Positions 11,423-22,891 of a stretch of 64,000 bases of DNA are shown in pieces (position 1 is the first letter of the stretch; every line of letters begins with the position of its first letter). A program made the position numbers and the translations under genes. Source of the DNA: Purshia tridentata (lineage: Eukaryota > Streptophyta > Magnoliopsida > Rosales > Rosaceae); NCBI GenBank assembly GCA_003254885.1, contig QANT01006826.1, positions 1 to 64,000 on the forward strand, in the 5' to 3' direction. A model generated the notes under the pieces. That model was not told the origin of the DNA. It searched no databases and saw only the letters and a list, made by a program, of their open reading frames with translations.

Positions 11423-12085
11423 TCAAAGCTTGCACCCTTCAGCTGATACTTCTGGAGGTGGAGAAACCACCCTCCTCCCACCATCAACAATGGGTTTATG
11501 GTACTTGAGTTTCATAGGAGCATGGGAAGGGCCTCCCTTCCCTTGGACAGCTTGGCTGTAGTTTTTAAGTGGAGGAAAAGATGTGTTAGTGGAAGGAGAA
11601 GCCACTCCCTTTGAGTTCTGAGTTGCACCAGCACCATGTGACAAAGGAAGGGGTTGGGGAGCATTTTCACGTGCATGGAGGGGCTGATTGGAACTAGTAC
11701 TTTCCTTAAACAACACAAAACCCTCACCATATTCCTTTCCTACTTGCAAACTTAATGGCTGATCTTCAGCCCATTGGGGTCTTCAAGGCCATGTGCCAAG
11801 GTAGCCAGTACCATAGGGAGTAGTGCTAGTAGGAGGGTCAGTTAGCAAAGTCAGCTTCCTCACCTCCATATTCACCCCTGCAGCAGGTTCTAAAGTGGCA
11901 TTGGGAGCTGCTCCTAGCATCTTGCTGGTCTCTAAACCCATGTGAGAGGAAGGGGGGATCCCAAGAGACAAAAAGGGTTCAGCCACTCCCTTGTCAGACT
12001 CACAACCCAATGTATGTATGTGAAGGCTAGCTGTTGACAAATCTAAATGCCTTTGCATCCTATTATCCAACAAGCTATTATCCAA
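11423..12085 (-). pseudogene. LINE 1 ORF1 middle region, two overlapping-frame pieces
   Basis: Two pieces, 11,783-12,085 and 11,423-11,749, carry the segment between the leader and DUF4283. The first has MQRHLDLSTASLHIHTLGC and SDKGVAEPFLSLGIPPSSHM, nearly the same as LINE 2 at 34,310-34,480. The second has PPLKNYSQAVQGKGGPSHAP and MKLKYHKPIVDGGRRVVSPP, leading towards VAAEGCK-like sequence. This is a low-complexity linker with no recognised domain. It is broken between the pieces. Confidence 0.7.
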
Positions 12086-12159
12086 TGGGTCATAGGAAGT
12101 AGCTTGGACAATCTCGTTGGTTTGAGGCTTTCCAAAAAACGCACCCTCTTAGAAAGAGC

Positions 12160-12492
12160 TCACAAGAGCCATGGCAGGCGCACCAAAAGGCTCAACTGGA
12201 GTGTTTGGGGGAGATGTGGAAGATGGGGGGTAAGTGTTGCTGGCTGGAAGGTCACCAACGAGGTTGTGAGAGGTTGGGGGGTACTCGTTTGCAAGTTTTG
12301 GGAGATGGAAGTTGGGGTTGCTGTAGAGGGCAGCAAGGGAGAATTTGAGAATGGGGAGTTGGGGTTGGGGTTGCTGTAAAGCAAATTCGAATTTTGTGTG
12401 GTGGGAAGGGGCAAGGAGAAAGAAGAGGACGATTTCAAGGGCTGATAGGGTTTTTGAGAAGGTGGTTGTGTAGGCGAGGAAGAGGGACACAT
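12160..12492 (-). pseudogene. LINE 1 ORF1 N-terminal proline/serine-rich leader
   Basis: A 110-codon frame beginning MCPSSSPTQPPSQKP. The same ATG context occurs in LINE 2 at 33,903, so it is the probable ORF1 start. The sequence is P/S/T-rich (SNPNPNSPFSNSPLLPSTAT, PTSISQNLQTSTPQPL). A second frame over the same bases ends PFGAPAMALVSSF, the sequence LINE 2 uses at this point, so a frameshift lies near 12,220. No catalytic function is visible. Confidence 0.7.
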
Positions 12493-12609
12493 TTTAGGAT
12501 CTAAAAGGTGGAAGATGGTGGTCAGAATGAAGGAAAAGGGGGCTGGGAGTTTAGTTTTTGGTAGGGGCAGCAGCCAGAATTCTAGAGAGAAGGGAAAGCA
12601 TCTCTCTCT

Positions 12610-12635
12610 AACACGAAATGTGCTTCTGTTTTTTT
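12610..12635 (-). repeat. 26-bp satellite fragment in opposite orientation at the LINE 1 5' end
   Basis: Between the LINE 5' motif (GAGAGAGATGC on the minus strand) and the target duplication is a piece reading AGAAGCACATTTCGTGTT on the minus strand. That is a satellite segment which the flanking array carries on the plus strand. Likely explanations are 5' transduction from a source LINE lying in satellite, or template switching. Confidence 0.65.
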
Positions 12636-14600
12636 AGCCCAATTTATTTCAAATTGCACCAAAACATGCTTGGTTGGCAAGAAAGATGTGGGGAAGATCT
12701 TTCTCATGTCTCGATTAGCGTGCTAGCCCTAAAGAACCACTTTAGGTCTCAAGAATGTACAAACACGTCATTTCGGTGTACACTTAGTCCAATTTATTTA
12801 AAGTTGCACGGAAACGACACTTCAGTGCACACTGAGTGCAATTTGGTTAAATTTGCACCACAATGTACTCGATTGGCAAGAAAGACATGGAGAAGCACTT
12901 TCTCATTCTTGAATTAGTTTTGCTAGCCCGCAAGAAGCACATTTCGTGTTGAGAAGGAATGAAAACTTCATTTCGGTGCATACTCAGTGTAACTTCGTCC
13001 AACTGGCACCAAAACGTTCCCGGTTCGGAACAAAGACGTGGGGAAGCACTTTCTCGTGTCTCGAATGGCGTTCTTGACCAAAAGAACCACTTTAGGTGCT
13101 AAGAATGCACGAAAACGTCATTTTGGTGCACACTGAGCACAATTTAATCAAAGTTGGACCAAAACATGCTCGGTCGACAAGAAAGACATGGGGAAGCACT
13201 TTCACATGTTTGGATTAGCGTTCCAAGCCTAAAGAACCACTTTAGGTGTAAAGAACGCAGGAATACGTCATTTCGGTGCACACTGAGTCCAATTCGGTTG
13301 AAGTTGTACCAAAACGTGCTCGGTCGACATGAAAGACACGGGGAAGCACTTTCTCACGGCTCGATTAGCGTGCTACCCGCAAAGAACCACTTTGGGTATT
13401 AAGAATGCACGAAAACATCATTTCAGTGCACACGGAGTACAGTTGGGTTAACGTTGCGCCAAAACACTATTGGTTGGCAAGAAAGATATGGGGAAGCACC
13501 TCCCATGTTTCGATTAGCACTCTAGCCAAAAAGAAGCACATTTTGTGCTTAGATGGGACAAAAACATCATTTCGGTGCATACTCAGTCTAATTTCATCCA
13601 AAATGCACCAAAACGTGCCCGATTGGGAAAAAAGGCATAGGGAAGCACATTCTCATGTCTCGATTAGCGTGCCAACCCTAGAGAACAACTTTATGTGTTA
13701 AGAATGCACGAAAACGTCATCTCAGTGCACACTAAGTCGAATTTGGTTAAAGTTACACCAAAACGTGCCTAGTTGGCACGAGAGACATGGGTGACCACTT
13801 TCTCATGTCTCGATTCGGGTTCTAGCTCTAAAGAACTCCTCTTGGTGTTAAGAATACACGAATACGTCATCTCGGTGCACAGGTAGTCCAATTTGTTTAA
13901 GGTCATGCCAAAATGTGCCTGGATGGCAAGGAACACATGGGGAACCACCTTCTCACATTTGAATTTGCGTTCTAACCCAAATAAACCACTTTAGGTGTTA
14001 AGAATGCACGAATACATCATTTAAGTGCACACTGAGTCCAATTTGGTTGAAGTTGCACAAAAACGTGTTCGGTTGGCAAGAAACACACGGGGAAGCACTT
14101 TCTCATGCTTGGATTAGCTTTCTAGCCCAAATGAACTAGTTTAAGTGTAAAGAATGCATGAATAAATCATTTCGGGGCACACTAAGTCCAATGTCGTTAT
14201 AAATGCACCAAAACGTGCTTGATTGGCAAAAAAGACATGGGGAATCACTTTCTCATGCTTGGATGAGCGTTCTAGCCCAAATGAACCACTATAGGTGTCA
14301 ACAATGCTCAAATATGTCTTTTCGGTGCATGCTGAGCCCAATTTATTTCATGTTGCACCAAAACATGTTTGGTTGGCAAGAAAGACGTGGGGAAGATCTT
14401 TCTCATGTCTCGATTAGCGTGCTAGCCCAAAAAAACCACTTTAGGTCTTAAGAATGCACGAACACGTCATTTCGGTGCACACTTTGTCCAATTTTTTTAA
14501 AGTTGCACGAAAACGACACTTCGGTGCACACTGAGTGCAATTTGGTTAAAGTTGCACTAAAACGTGCTAGGTTGGCAAGAAAGACCTGGAGAAGAACTTT
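12636..14600 (+). repeat. ~150-bp satellite array, left block segment 2
   Basis: This continues the left array after LINE 1. The hybrid-monomer anchors are at 12,769 and 14,468 (1,699 bp apart). From 6,131 to 12,769 the distance is 1,992 bp once the LINE and its target duplication are removed. The segment ends in ACTTT, the target duplication of the next element. Confidence 0.97.
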
Positions 14601-15612
14601 TGTTGATTGTTTTCTTAGGGCAAAATTATTAAACATTTATTCGCAAGTGCACGAATTGCGGAGTAGCAAAGGGTGTAAAGTACGAGGTCGATCCCACAAG
14701 GAATGGATATAGTACCAATAAACTAACTCAACTTAAATAATAGGAACACAAACGCACACACAGAGAAAGGGGGTTTAGATTAGGTAGAGAAACAAAAACA
14801 CACACACACACACACTCACTTTCATGGCAATGTTAAGCATTAGATTCCACCAAAGTATTAATGATCAACTAATATGATATCATGCAATTTCAAAAGACTA
14901 CGAACACAAAGTCTGCTTACCAAAAGCTTTGGCTATTTCCTTTTGGCGTTATACCCTCCTTATGCATATACTAGGAGTCTCTTAAACCTGCCCTAGCAAG
15001 TTAACTTGCATGTTCCTAGACAAGCTAGACCAACACCCATGCAAGAGTCATTAGGATCTGTGAAGATGACAAACACATAGACCATATATCCACCGTAATG
15101 TACACTACGCCATCTATGAATACTATTATCACAACTAGTTCTTAATTGATTGCTTGTTACTTCTAAAATTGTCATCCTTTTGAGCTTATTCAATTTTATA
15201 ACAATCACTAGATGCTTCGTTCCTAAGGTAGCTAATCTTAAAATAATCTACACCTAATTCCACTTTAACAGATAATAAGATTTTATGCAAGTATCATCAT
15301 CATAAATTACAAGAAACCATAACTCAAACATTGATCAATAATAGAGGCTTCATCATCCACTCAACAATGCATAAAAGTGATCAAAACATAAAGTAGAAAA
15401 TAAAAGAACTAACTTTCATTAAATAGAAATAATCAATGAATCTATAATGAAAGAAAGAATAAACTGAACTAATAAACAAAAGAAGAAGAATAAGAAAAAC
15501 CCAAAGGGGAGGCAGCGGCTAGGCTTGGGAAAAGCCTAGGAATTTGTGACTAGGGCTAAGGCAGCAAGCTAGGAAGCTTGCGCCCAAGCCCTAGGGCTTC
15601 ACCCTTGTGGCT

Positions 15613-15650
15613 CACACACACACACACACACACTCTCTCTCTCTCTCTCT
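15613..15650. repeat. (CA)n(CT)n compound microsatellite in solo LTR A
   Basis: A CA run from 15,613 to about 15,632 is followed directly by a CT run to 15,650. Copy C has a CT run at the matching place (39,172-39,190) and copy B an interrupted GA run near 18,595-18,612. Confidence 0.95.
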
Positions 15651-15720
15651 GAAGCTGTGTAAAATCAGGTCTAAAAGTTGATTGTATTGCTTTATGTATC
15701 AAATAATGAGGAGAGGAGGT

Positions 15721-15730
15721 CTTTATATAG
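15721..15730 (-). promoter_or_regulatory. TATA box of solo LTR A
   Basis: CTATATAAAG on the minus strand, conserved at 18,498-18,507 (plus) in copy B and 39,250-39,259 (minus) in copy C. It fixes the sense strand of each LTR. Confidence 0.65.
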
Positions 15731-16229
15731 TGGAGAGGAGGTGGAGAATCCTTGATAGTGTAGGAAAGGGTTTACTTGCACTCCAAGAATGGGCCTTGGG
15801 CTATTTTGGGCAAGTAGCCTTTTTCTGGTCGCTGAACTGCTGTGGTACCTTTACTAAAATTGCCATATCTTTAGCTAGGAGTATCGGAATCGAGTTCCGT
15901 AAAATTTCCTGTGAAGCTAACATCCGTATCTTTCTAACGATATATGGGTTGACATTTTATTTGATCCATAGAGATACAAAATTGCTGTCGAAATTACTAC
16001 TCATATTTCCAGGGTTTTGACTTCCTTACAAGTTAAGGACTCCTTTAAATCTTTGACTGAGTCTTCTAAGATCCTCCTTCCAAACTAGGATTCCAGCATT
16101 GGAAAGGTCTTCTATTGCAAGGAATGGGCGCATGGGCTTTAAATTTGGACTTGGACTTGGCCCAATCTTCGCTTGCTTGTCTTGAGGCCCAACCACTTGT
16201 AGAAGCTTCTAGAACCTTTGACTTTGACC

Positions 16230-16480
16230 ATGCATTTCCTAGTCCCACTAGGAAACCCTATCCCATTAGGATTTCACTTTTACCATCATGTCCAACTAGG
16301 ATTTCCCTTTCCTAGTCCAACTAGGGTTAGGTTTTCCTAGTCCAACTAGGATTAGGTTTTCCTAGTCCAACTAGGATTTCTCATTTCTGGCCCTGGACAT
16401 TGATGATTTTCCTGGTCTGGCTAGGATTCCTTGTTTCAGTAGATTTTCAGCTTCCTAATTCCATTAGGATTTCTTTAGTA
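16230..16480. repeat. Array of short CCTAGT…ACTAGG palindromes in LTR U3
   Basis: At least six imperfect copies of CCTAGTCCAACTAGG and variants lie at roughly 25-30 bp spacing within U3. The same array is present in copy B (18,070-18,235) and copy C (about 39,770-39,990). Confidence 0.8.
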
Positions 16481-16642
16481 TCAGGAATTGTCCTAAATTG
16501 GCTCTTTTGGCTTCTTTCTTCATCATTGCTTCAATTTACCTATAAAATACAAAACTAAACCAAAAGACACAAACATTTCAAGTTCTTGCACTCTAAGTAA
16601 GTGGGTTAGTATCCAAATATAGTGTAAATTGAGCACTCAACA

Positions 16643-17875
16643 ACTTTCTCATTCCTGAATTAGTTTTGCTAGCCCGCAAGAAGCACATTTCGTGTTGAGA
16701 AGGAACGAAAACTTCATTTTGGTGCATACTCATTGTAACTTCGTCCCACTCGCACCAAAATGTTCCCGGTTGGGAAAAAAGACATGGGGAAGCACTTTCT
16801 CGTGTCTCGAATGACATTCTTGACCAAAAGAACCACTTTAGGTGCTAATAATGCACGAAAACGTCATTTCAGTTCACACTAAGCACAATTTAGTCAAAGT
16901 TGGACCAAAACGTGCTCGGTTGACAAGAAAGACATGGGGAAGCACTTTCTCATTTTTGGATTAGCGTTCTAGGCCTAAAGAACCACTTTAGGTGTGAATA
17001 ACGCAGGAATACGTCATTTCGGTGCACATTGAGTCAAATTCGGTTGAAGTTGTACCAAAACGTGCTCGGTCGACAAGAAAGACATGGGCAAGCACTTTCA
17101 CATGTCTCGATTAGCGTGCTACCCGCAAAGAACCACTTTGGGTGTTAAGAATGCACGAAAACCGCATTTCAGTGCACACGGAGTGCAATTGGGTTGACTT
17201 TGCGCCAAAACACTATTGGTTGGCAAGAAAGACATGGGGAAGCACTTTCCCATGCTTCGATTAGTGTTCTAGCAAAAAAGAAGCACATTTTGTGTTTAGA
17301 TGGGACGAAAATATCATTTTGGTGCATACTCAGTTTAATTTCATCCAAAATGCACCAGAACGTGCCTAGTTGGAAAAAAAGGCATGAGGATGCACACATT
17401 CTCATGTCTCGATTAGCGTCCCAGCCCTAAAGAAAACCTTAATGTGTTCAGAATGCACGAAAACGTCATTTCAATGCACACTAAATCGAATTTGGTTAAA
17501 GTTGCACCACAACGTGACTAGTTGGCACGAGAGACACGGGGAACCACTTTCTCATGTCTCAATTACCGTTCTAGCCCTAAAGAACTCCTCTAGGTGTTAA
17601 GAATACAAGAATATGTCATTTCGGTACATAGTTAATCCAATTTGCTTAAGGTCGCACCAAAACGTGCTCAGATGGCAGGAAACACATGGGGAACAACCTT
17701 CTCACGTTTGAATTTGCGTTCTAACCCAAATGAACCACTTTAGGTGTTAAGAATGCACAAATACAATATTTAAGTGCACACTAAGTCCAATTTGGTTGAA
17801 GTTGCACAAAAACGTGTTTGGTTGGCAAGAAACACACGGGGAAGCACTTTCTCATGCTGGGATTTGCTTTCTAGC
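16643..17875 (+). repeat. ~150-bp satellite array, left block segment 3
   Basis: About eight monomers between two solo LTRs. It starts with the target duplication ACTTT and ends with CTAGC, the target duplication of the next element. Confidence 0.96.
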
Positions 17876-19696
17876 TGTTGAGTGTGCATTTGTGCATGTT
17901 TTTATATGCTAACTCCCTAACCTAGAACGCTAGAACTTGGCGTTTTGTGTCTTTTTGATTTGTTTCTGTCTTTTGTAGGTCAAATGAAGCAATTATGAAG
18001 AAAGAAGCTAAAAGAACCAAAATTGGACAATTCCTGATCAAACCAGGAAAACCATCAATGTCTAGGGCCAGAAATGAGAAATCCTAGTGGGACTAGGAAA
18101 GGTAAATCCTAGTAGGACTAGGAAAGGTAAACCCTAGTTGGACTGAAAAGGGAAATCCTAATTGCACTAGGAAAACCTATTCCTAGTTGGACTAGGAAAA
18201 CCTAACCCTAGTTGGACAAAGTTTCCTAGTGGACCATGGAATGTTGTGCCAAGGTCAAATGGGTTCTAGAAGCTTCAGTGGGCTCAAGTTATCATCACAT
18301 GAAGGATTGGGCCTAAGGTGGCATGCGCATGGACCAAGGGAGAGGCCCACACACATGAAAGGGAAGAGGCACAAGGCATATGGGCTTAAGTGATGCCCTT
18401 GCCGCAAGCCCACTTGGGGAAACCCTAATCCCACTTTCCTATTTGTGCCGCAAGTTACCTAGTCCTTGGAGGCCAAGGAATCAGCACCTCCTCACTCCTA
18501 TATAAAGGCCTCCTCTCCTCATTATTTAACATCAACTTTCACATCTAGAGAGCTACACATCTTTACACCACAAAATCAGAATTTTATATTGTTAGAGAGA
18601 AAGAGAGAGAGTGTGCCGCAAGTAAGCCAAGCCAAGTGGAGGAGTGGTGCCGTGCAACCCTAGAGGTTCAAGAGGAGGCCGTGACACCCTTGCTGCCCCA
18701 GCCCTGCCGTGAGCATCAAGGAGGACCCCCCTGCTGCCTTAGCCTTGCCGCAAACTCCCTAGCCCTTGCCGTGACTTCCTTGTGGTTTCCTTCTTCCTTT
18801 TTCATGCTCTTTGCATTGTTTTATTATTTTTAAGTGTTAATTAAGACCTTGAACATGGATTGGCAGTTTGTTTATTCAATTAAATATTTTATTTACATGT
18901 TCATGTCTTAGTCACTTTTATGCATTGTTAAGTTAAAGATGAAGCCTCTATTTATGTTCAATGTTTGAAGTATGATTTCTGGAATTAATGATGATGGTAC
19001 TTACATAAAATCCTATTACCTAATTAAACAAGGCACTAGTTGTAGAGTCTTTAGGACTGGCCACCTTAAGGATAAGTATCTAGTGATGTTATAAAATTGA
19101 ATAAGTTCGAAAGGATGACAATTTTAGAAGTAACAAACAGCCGCTTAAGCAACGATTGTGGTAATAGTATTCGTATGGTAGCGCCGTGTACATTTGGTTG
19201 GAAAGGGGGTCTGCGTGTTTGACATCTTCATAGAACTTAATGACTCTTGCATGGGTGATTGCCCTAGTTTATCTAGGAACATGCACGTTAACTTGCTAGG
19301 GTAGGCCCGATAAGCTCTTAGTATATGCATAAGGAAGGTATAACGCCAAAGGGAAATAGCCAAAGCCTTTGGTAGTCAAACTTTATGTTCGTAGTCTTTT
19401 GAAATTGCATGATTATCATATTACTTGATCATTGATGGGTTGGTGGATTCTGATGCTTAAAAATGCCATGAAAATGTGTGTGTGTGTGTTAGAGTGTGTA
19501 TGTGAGTTTTGACCTTAAATCTAAACCCCCATGCCGTGTGTGTGTGTTGTGAATAAGCTGAATTGATTTGATGTTATTTACCTATTCCCTGTGGGATCGA
19601 CCTCGTTATTTGCATGCTTTGCTACGCCGCAATTCGTGCACTTGCGAGTAAACTTAGAATTGAGTATTTGTTTGGTTCTAAGAAAACACATCAACA
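17876..19696 (+). mobile_element. Ty1/copia solo LTR, Angela-like (copy B)
   Basis: Starts TGTTGAGTG and ends ACACATCAACA, flanked by the 5-bp target duplication CTAGC (17871-17875, 19697-19701). Same family as copy A, opposite orientation, about 1.82 kb. It has a TATA box at 18,498-18,507, a GA-rich microsatellite near 18,600 and the U5 block GTGGGATCGACCTCGT…CGCAATTCGTGCACTTGCGA at 19,590-19,650. There is no internal region, so it is a solo LTR left by LTR-LTR recombination. Confidence 0.85.
18498..18507 (+). promoter_or_regulatory. TATA box of solo LTR B
   Basis: CTATATAAAG about 620 bp into the LTR, at the place matching copies A and C. Confidence 0.65.
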
Positions 19697-22600
19697 CTAG
19701 CCCAAATGAACTAGTTTAGGTGTAAAGAATGCACGAATAAGTCATTTCGGAGTACACTAAGTCCAATTTCGTTGTAGATGCACCAAAACGTGCTCGATTG
19801 GAAAACAAGACATGGGGAATCACTTTCTCAAGCTTGGATTAGTGTTCTAGCCCAACTGAACCACTGTAGGTGTCAAGAATGCTCAAATATGTCTTTTTGG
19901 TGCACGCTGAGCCCAATTTATTTCAAGTTGCACCAAAACATGCTTTGTTGGCAAGAAAGATGTGGGGAAGATCTTTCTCATGTCTCGATTAGCGTGCTAG
20001 CCCTAAAGAGCCACTTTAGGTCTTAAGAATCCACGAACACGTCATTTTGGTGCACACTTAGTCAAATTTGTTTAAAGTTGCACGAAAACGTCACTTCGGT
20101 GGACACTGAGTGCAATTTGGTTAAAGTTACACCAAAACGTGCTCGATTGGCAAGAAAGACAAGGAGAACCACTTTCTCATTCTTGATTTAGTTTTGCTAG
20201 CCCGCAAGAAGCACATTTCGGGTTGAGAAGGAACAAAAACTTCATTTCGGTGCATACTTAGTGTAACTTCGTCCAACTGGCACCAAAACATTCCCAGTTG
20301 GGAAGAAAGACATGAGGAAGCACTTTCTCCTGTCTCGAATGGCGTTCTTGACCAAAAGAACCACTTTAGGTGCTAAAAATGCACGAAAACGTCATTTCGG
20401 TGCACACAGAGCACAATTTAGTCAAAGTTGGACCAAAATGTGCTCGGTTGACAAGAAAGACATGAGGAAACACTTTCTCATATTTGGATTAGTGTTCTAG
20501 GCCTAAAGAACCACTTTAGGTGTTAAGAACGTTGGAATACGTCATTTTAGCGCACACTGAGTCCAATTCGATTGAAGTTGTACCAAAACGTGCTAGATCG
20601 ACATGAAGGAAATGTGGAAGCACTTTCTCATGTCTCGATCAGTGTGCTACCTGCAAAGAACCACTTTGGGTGTTAAGAATGCACGAAAACATCATTTCAG
20701 TGCACACTGAGCACAATTGGGTTAACGGTTCACCAAAACACTGTTGGTTGGCAAGAAAGGCATGGGGAAGCACTTTCCCATGCTTTGATTAGTGTTCTAG
20801 CAAAAAAGAAGCACATTTTGTGTTTACATAGGACGAAAATATCATTTCGGTGCATACTTTGTCTACTTTCATCCAAAATGCGCCAAAACGTGCCCGGCTG
20901 GCAAAAAAGGCATGGGGAAGCACTTTCTCACGTCTCGATTAGCGTGCCAGCCCTAGTGACCAACTTTATTTGTTAAGAATGCACGAAAATGTCATTTCAG
21001 TGCACACTAAGTCGAATTTGGTTAAAGTTGCACCAAAACTTGCCTGGTTGGCACGAGACACATGGGGAACCACTTTCTCATGTCTCGATTAGCATTCTAA
21101 CCGTAAGGAACTCTTCTAGGTGTTAGGAATACAAGAATACGTCATTTTGGTGCACAGGTAGTCCAATTTGTTTAAGGTCGCACCAAAATGTGCTCGGATG
21201 GCAAGAAACACATGGGGAACCACTTTCTCATGCTTGGATCAGCCTTCTAGTACAAATGAAATATTTTAGGTGTAAAAAGTGGACGAATAAGTCATTTCGA
21301 GGCACACTAAGTCCAATTTCATTATAGATGCACCAAAACGTGCTCGATTGGCAGAAAAGATATGGGGAATCACTTTCTCACACTTGGATTAGCGTTCTAG
21401 CCCAAGTGAACCACTGTAGGTGTCAAGAATACTCAAATATGTCTTTTCAGTGCACGCTAAGCCCAATTTATTTAAAGTTTCCCCAAAAAATGCTCAGTTG
21501 GCAAGAAAGATGCAGGGAAGATCTTTCGCATGTCTCGATTAGCGTGCTAGCCCTAAGGAACCACTTTAGGTCTTAAGAATGCACGAACAACGTCATTTCG
21601 CTGCACACTTAGTCCAATTTTTTTAAAGTTGCACGAAAACGTGACTTCGGTGCACACTGAGTGCAATTTGGTTAAAGTTGCACCAAAATGTGCTCAGTTG
21701 GCAAGAAAGACATAGAGAAGCACTTTCTCAGTCTTGAATTAGTTTTGCTAGCCTGCAAGAACCGCATTTCGTGTTGAGAAGGAATGGAAACTTCATTTAG
21801 GTGCATACTCGATGTAATTTTGCCCAACTAGCACCAAAACGTGCCTGGTTGGGAAGAAAGACATGAGGAAGCACTTTCTCATGTCTCGAATGGCGGTCTT
21901 GACCAAAAGAACCACTTTAGGGGCTAAGAATGCACGAAAACATCATTTCGGTGCACACTGAGCACAATTTAGTTAAAGTTGGACCAAAACGTGCTCGGTT
22001 GACAAGAACGACATGGGAAAACACTTTCTCATGTTTGGATTAGCGCTCTAGCCCTAAAGAACCACTTTGGGTGTTAAGAACGCAGGAATACGTCATTTCG
22101 GTGCACACCGAGTCCAATTTTATTGAAGTTGTACCAACACGTGCTCGGTCGACATGAAAGACATGGGGAATCACTTTCGTATGCCTCGATTAGCGTGCTG
22201 CCACAAAGAACCACTTTGGGTGTTAAGAATGCACAGAAATGTCATTTCGGTGCCCACTAAGTACAATCTAATTAAAGTTGCACCAAAACACTATTGGTTG
22301 GCAAGAAAGACATGGGGAAGCACTTTCCCATGCTTCGATTAGCGTTCTAGCCAAAAAGAAGCACATTTCGTGTTTAGATAGTATGAAAACATCATTTCGG
22401 TGCATGCTTAGTCCAATTTGATCCAAAATGCACCAAAACATGCCCAGTTGGCAAAAAAAGGCATGGGGAAGCACATTCTCATGTCTCGACTAGCGTGCCA
22501 GCCCTAAAGAACAACTTTATGTGTTAAGGATGCACGAAAATGTAATTTCAGTGCACACTATGTCAAATTTGGTTAAAGTTGCACCAAAACGTGTCTGGTT

Positions 22601-22891
22601 GGCACGAAGGACTTGGGAAACCGCTTTCTCATGTCTCAATTAGTGATCTAGCCCTAAAAAACTCCTCTAGGTGTTAAGAATACACGAATTCGTCATTTCA
22701 GTGCACAGGTAGTCCAATTTGTTTTAGGTCGCACCAAAACGTACTCGGATGGCAAGAAACACATGGGGAACCACTTTCTCACGTTTGAATTTGCGTTCTA
22801 ACCCAAATGAACCACGTTAGGTGTTAAGAATGCACAAATACATCATTTAAGTGCACACCGAGTCCAATTTGGTTAAGGTTGCACAAAACCG
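19697..22891 (+). repeat. ~150-bp satellite array, left block segment 4
   Basis: Hybrid-monomer anchors are at 20,043 and 21,594. The distance from 14,468 is 1,702 bp after removing the two solo LTRs and their target duplications. The next period is 1,551 bp, one monomer shorter. Confidence 0.97.

Larger units (their letters stand above)
8001..12635 (-). mobile_element. LINE 1: L1-type LINE, internally deleted
   Basis: A non-LTR retrotransposon flanked by an 11-bp target duplication, AGCCCAATTTA (7990-8000 and 12636-12646). On the minus strand it runs from a 5' region (GAGAGAGATGCTTTCCC near 12,609) through ORF1 (proline-rich leader, DUF4283, zinc knuckle, lysine-rich tail) and ORF2 (endonuclease, RVT zinc-binding tail) to a 3' end ATTTACCAAAAA near 8,010, matching the 3' end of LINE 2. 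The reverse-transcriptase palm is absent: ORF2 jumps from the region after the endonuclease straight to the C-terminal domain. It therefore cannot mobilise itself. The outermost bases at the 5' end, 12,610-12,635, are satellite-like rather than LINE. Confidence 0.93.
14601..16642 (-). mobile_element. Ty1/copia solo LTR, Angela-like (copy A)
   Basis: Bounded by TGTTGATTG and GAGCACTCAACA and flanked by the 5-bp target duplication ACTTT (14596-14600, 16643-16647). About 2.04 kb, with no internal region, so a solo LTR. The sense strand is minus: a TATA box CTATATAAAG lies at 15,721-15,730, and the U5 end carries the plant-LTR block GGGATCGACCTCGTA…CGCAATTCGTGCACTTGCGA. A CA/CT microsatellite (15,613-15,650) and a run of short palindromes (16,230-16,400) are inside. 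The TC/CA tract and U5 block suggest the Angela lineage, which is less certain than the LTR call. As a solo LTR it codes for nothing. Confidence 0.85.

Noticed and set aside
15682-16020. 112-codon plus-strand frame in solo LTR A
   Set aside because: Antisense within a solo LTR, with no homologous open frame in copies B or C.
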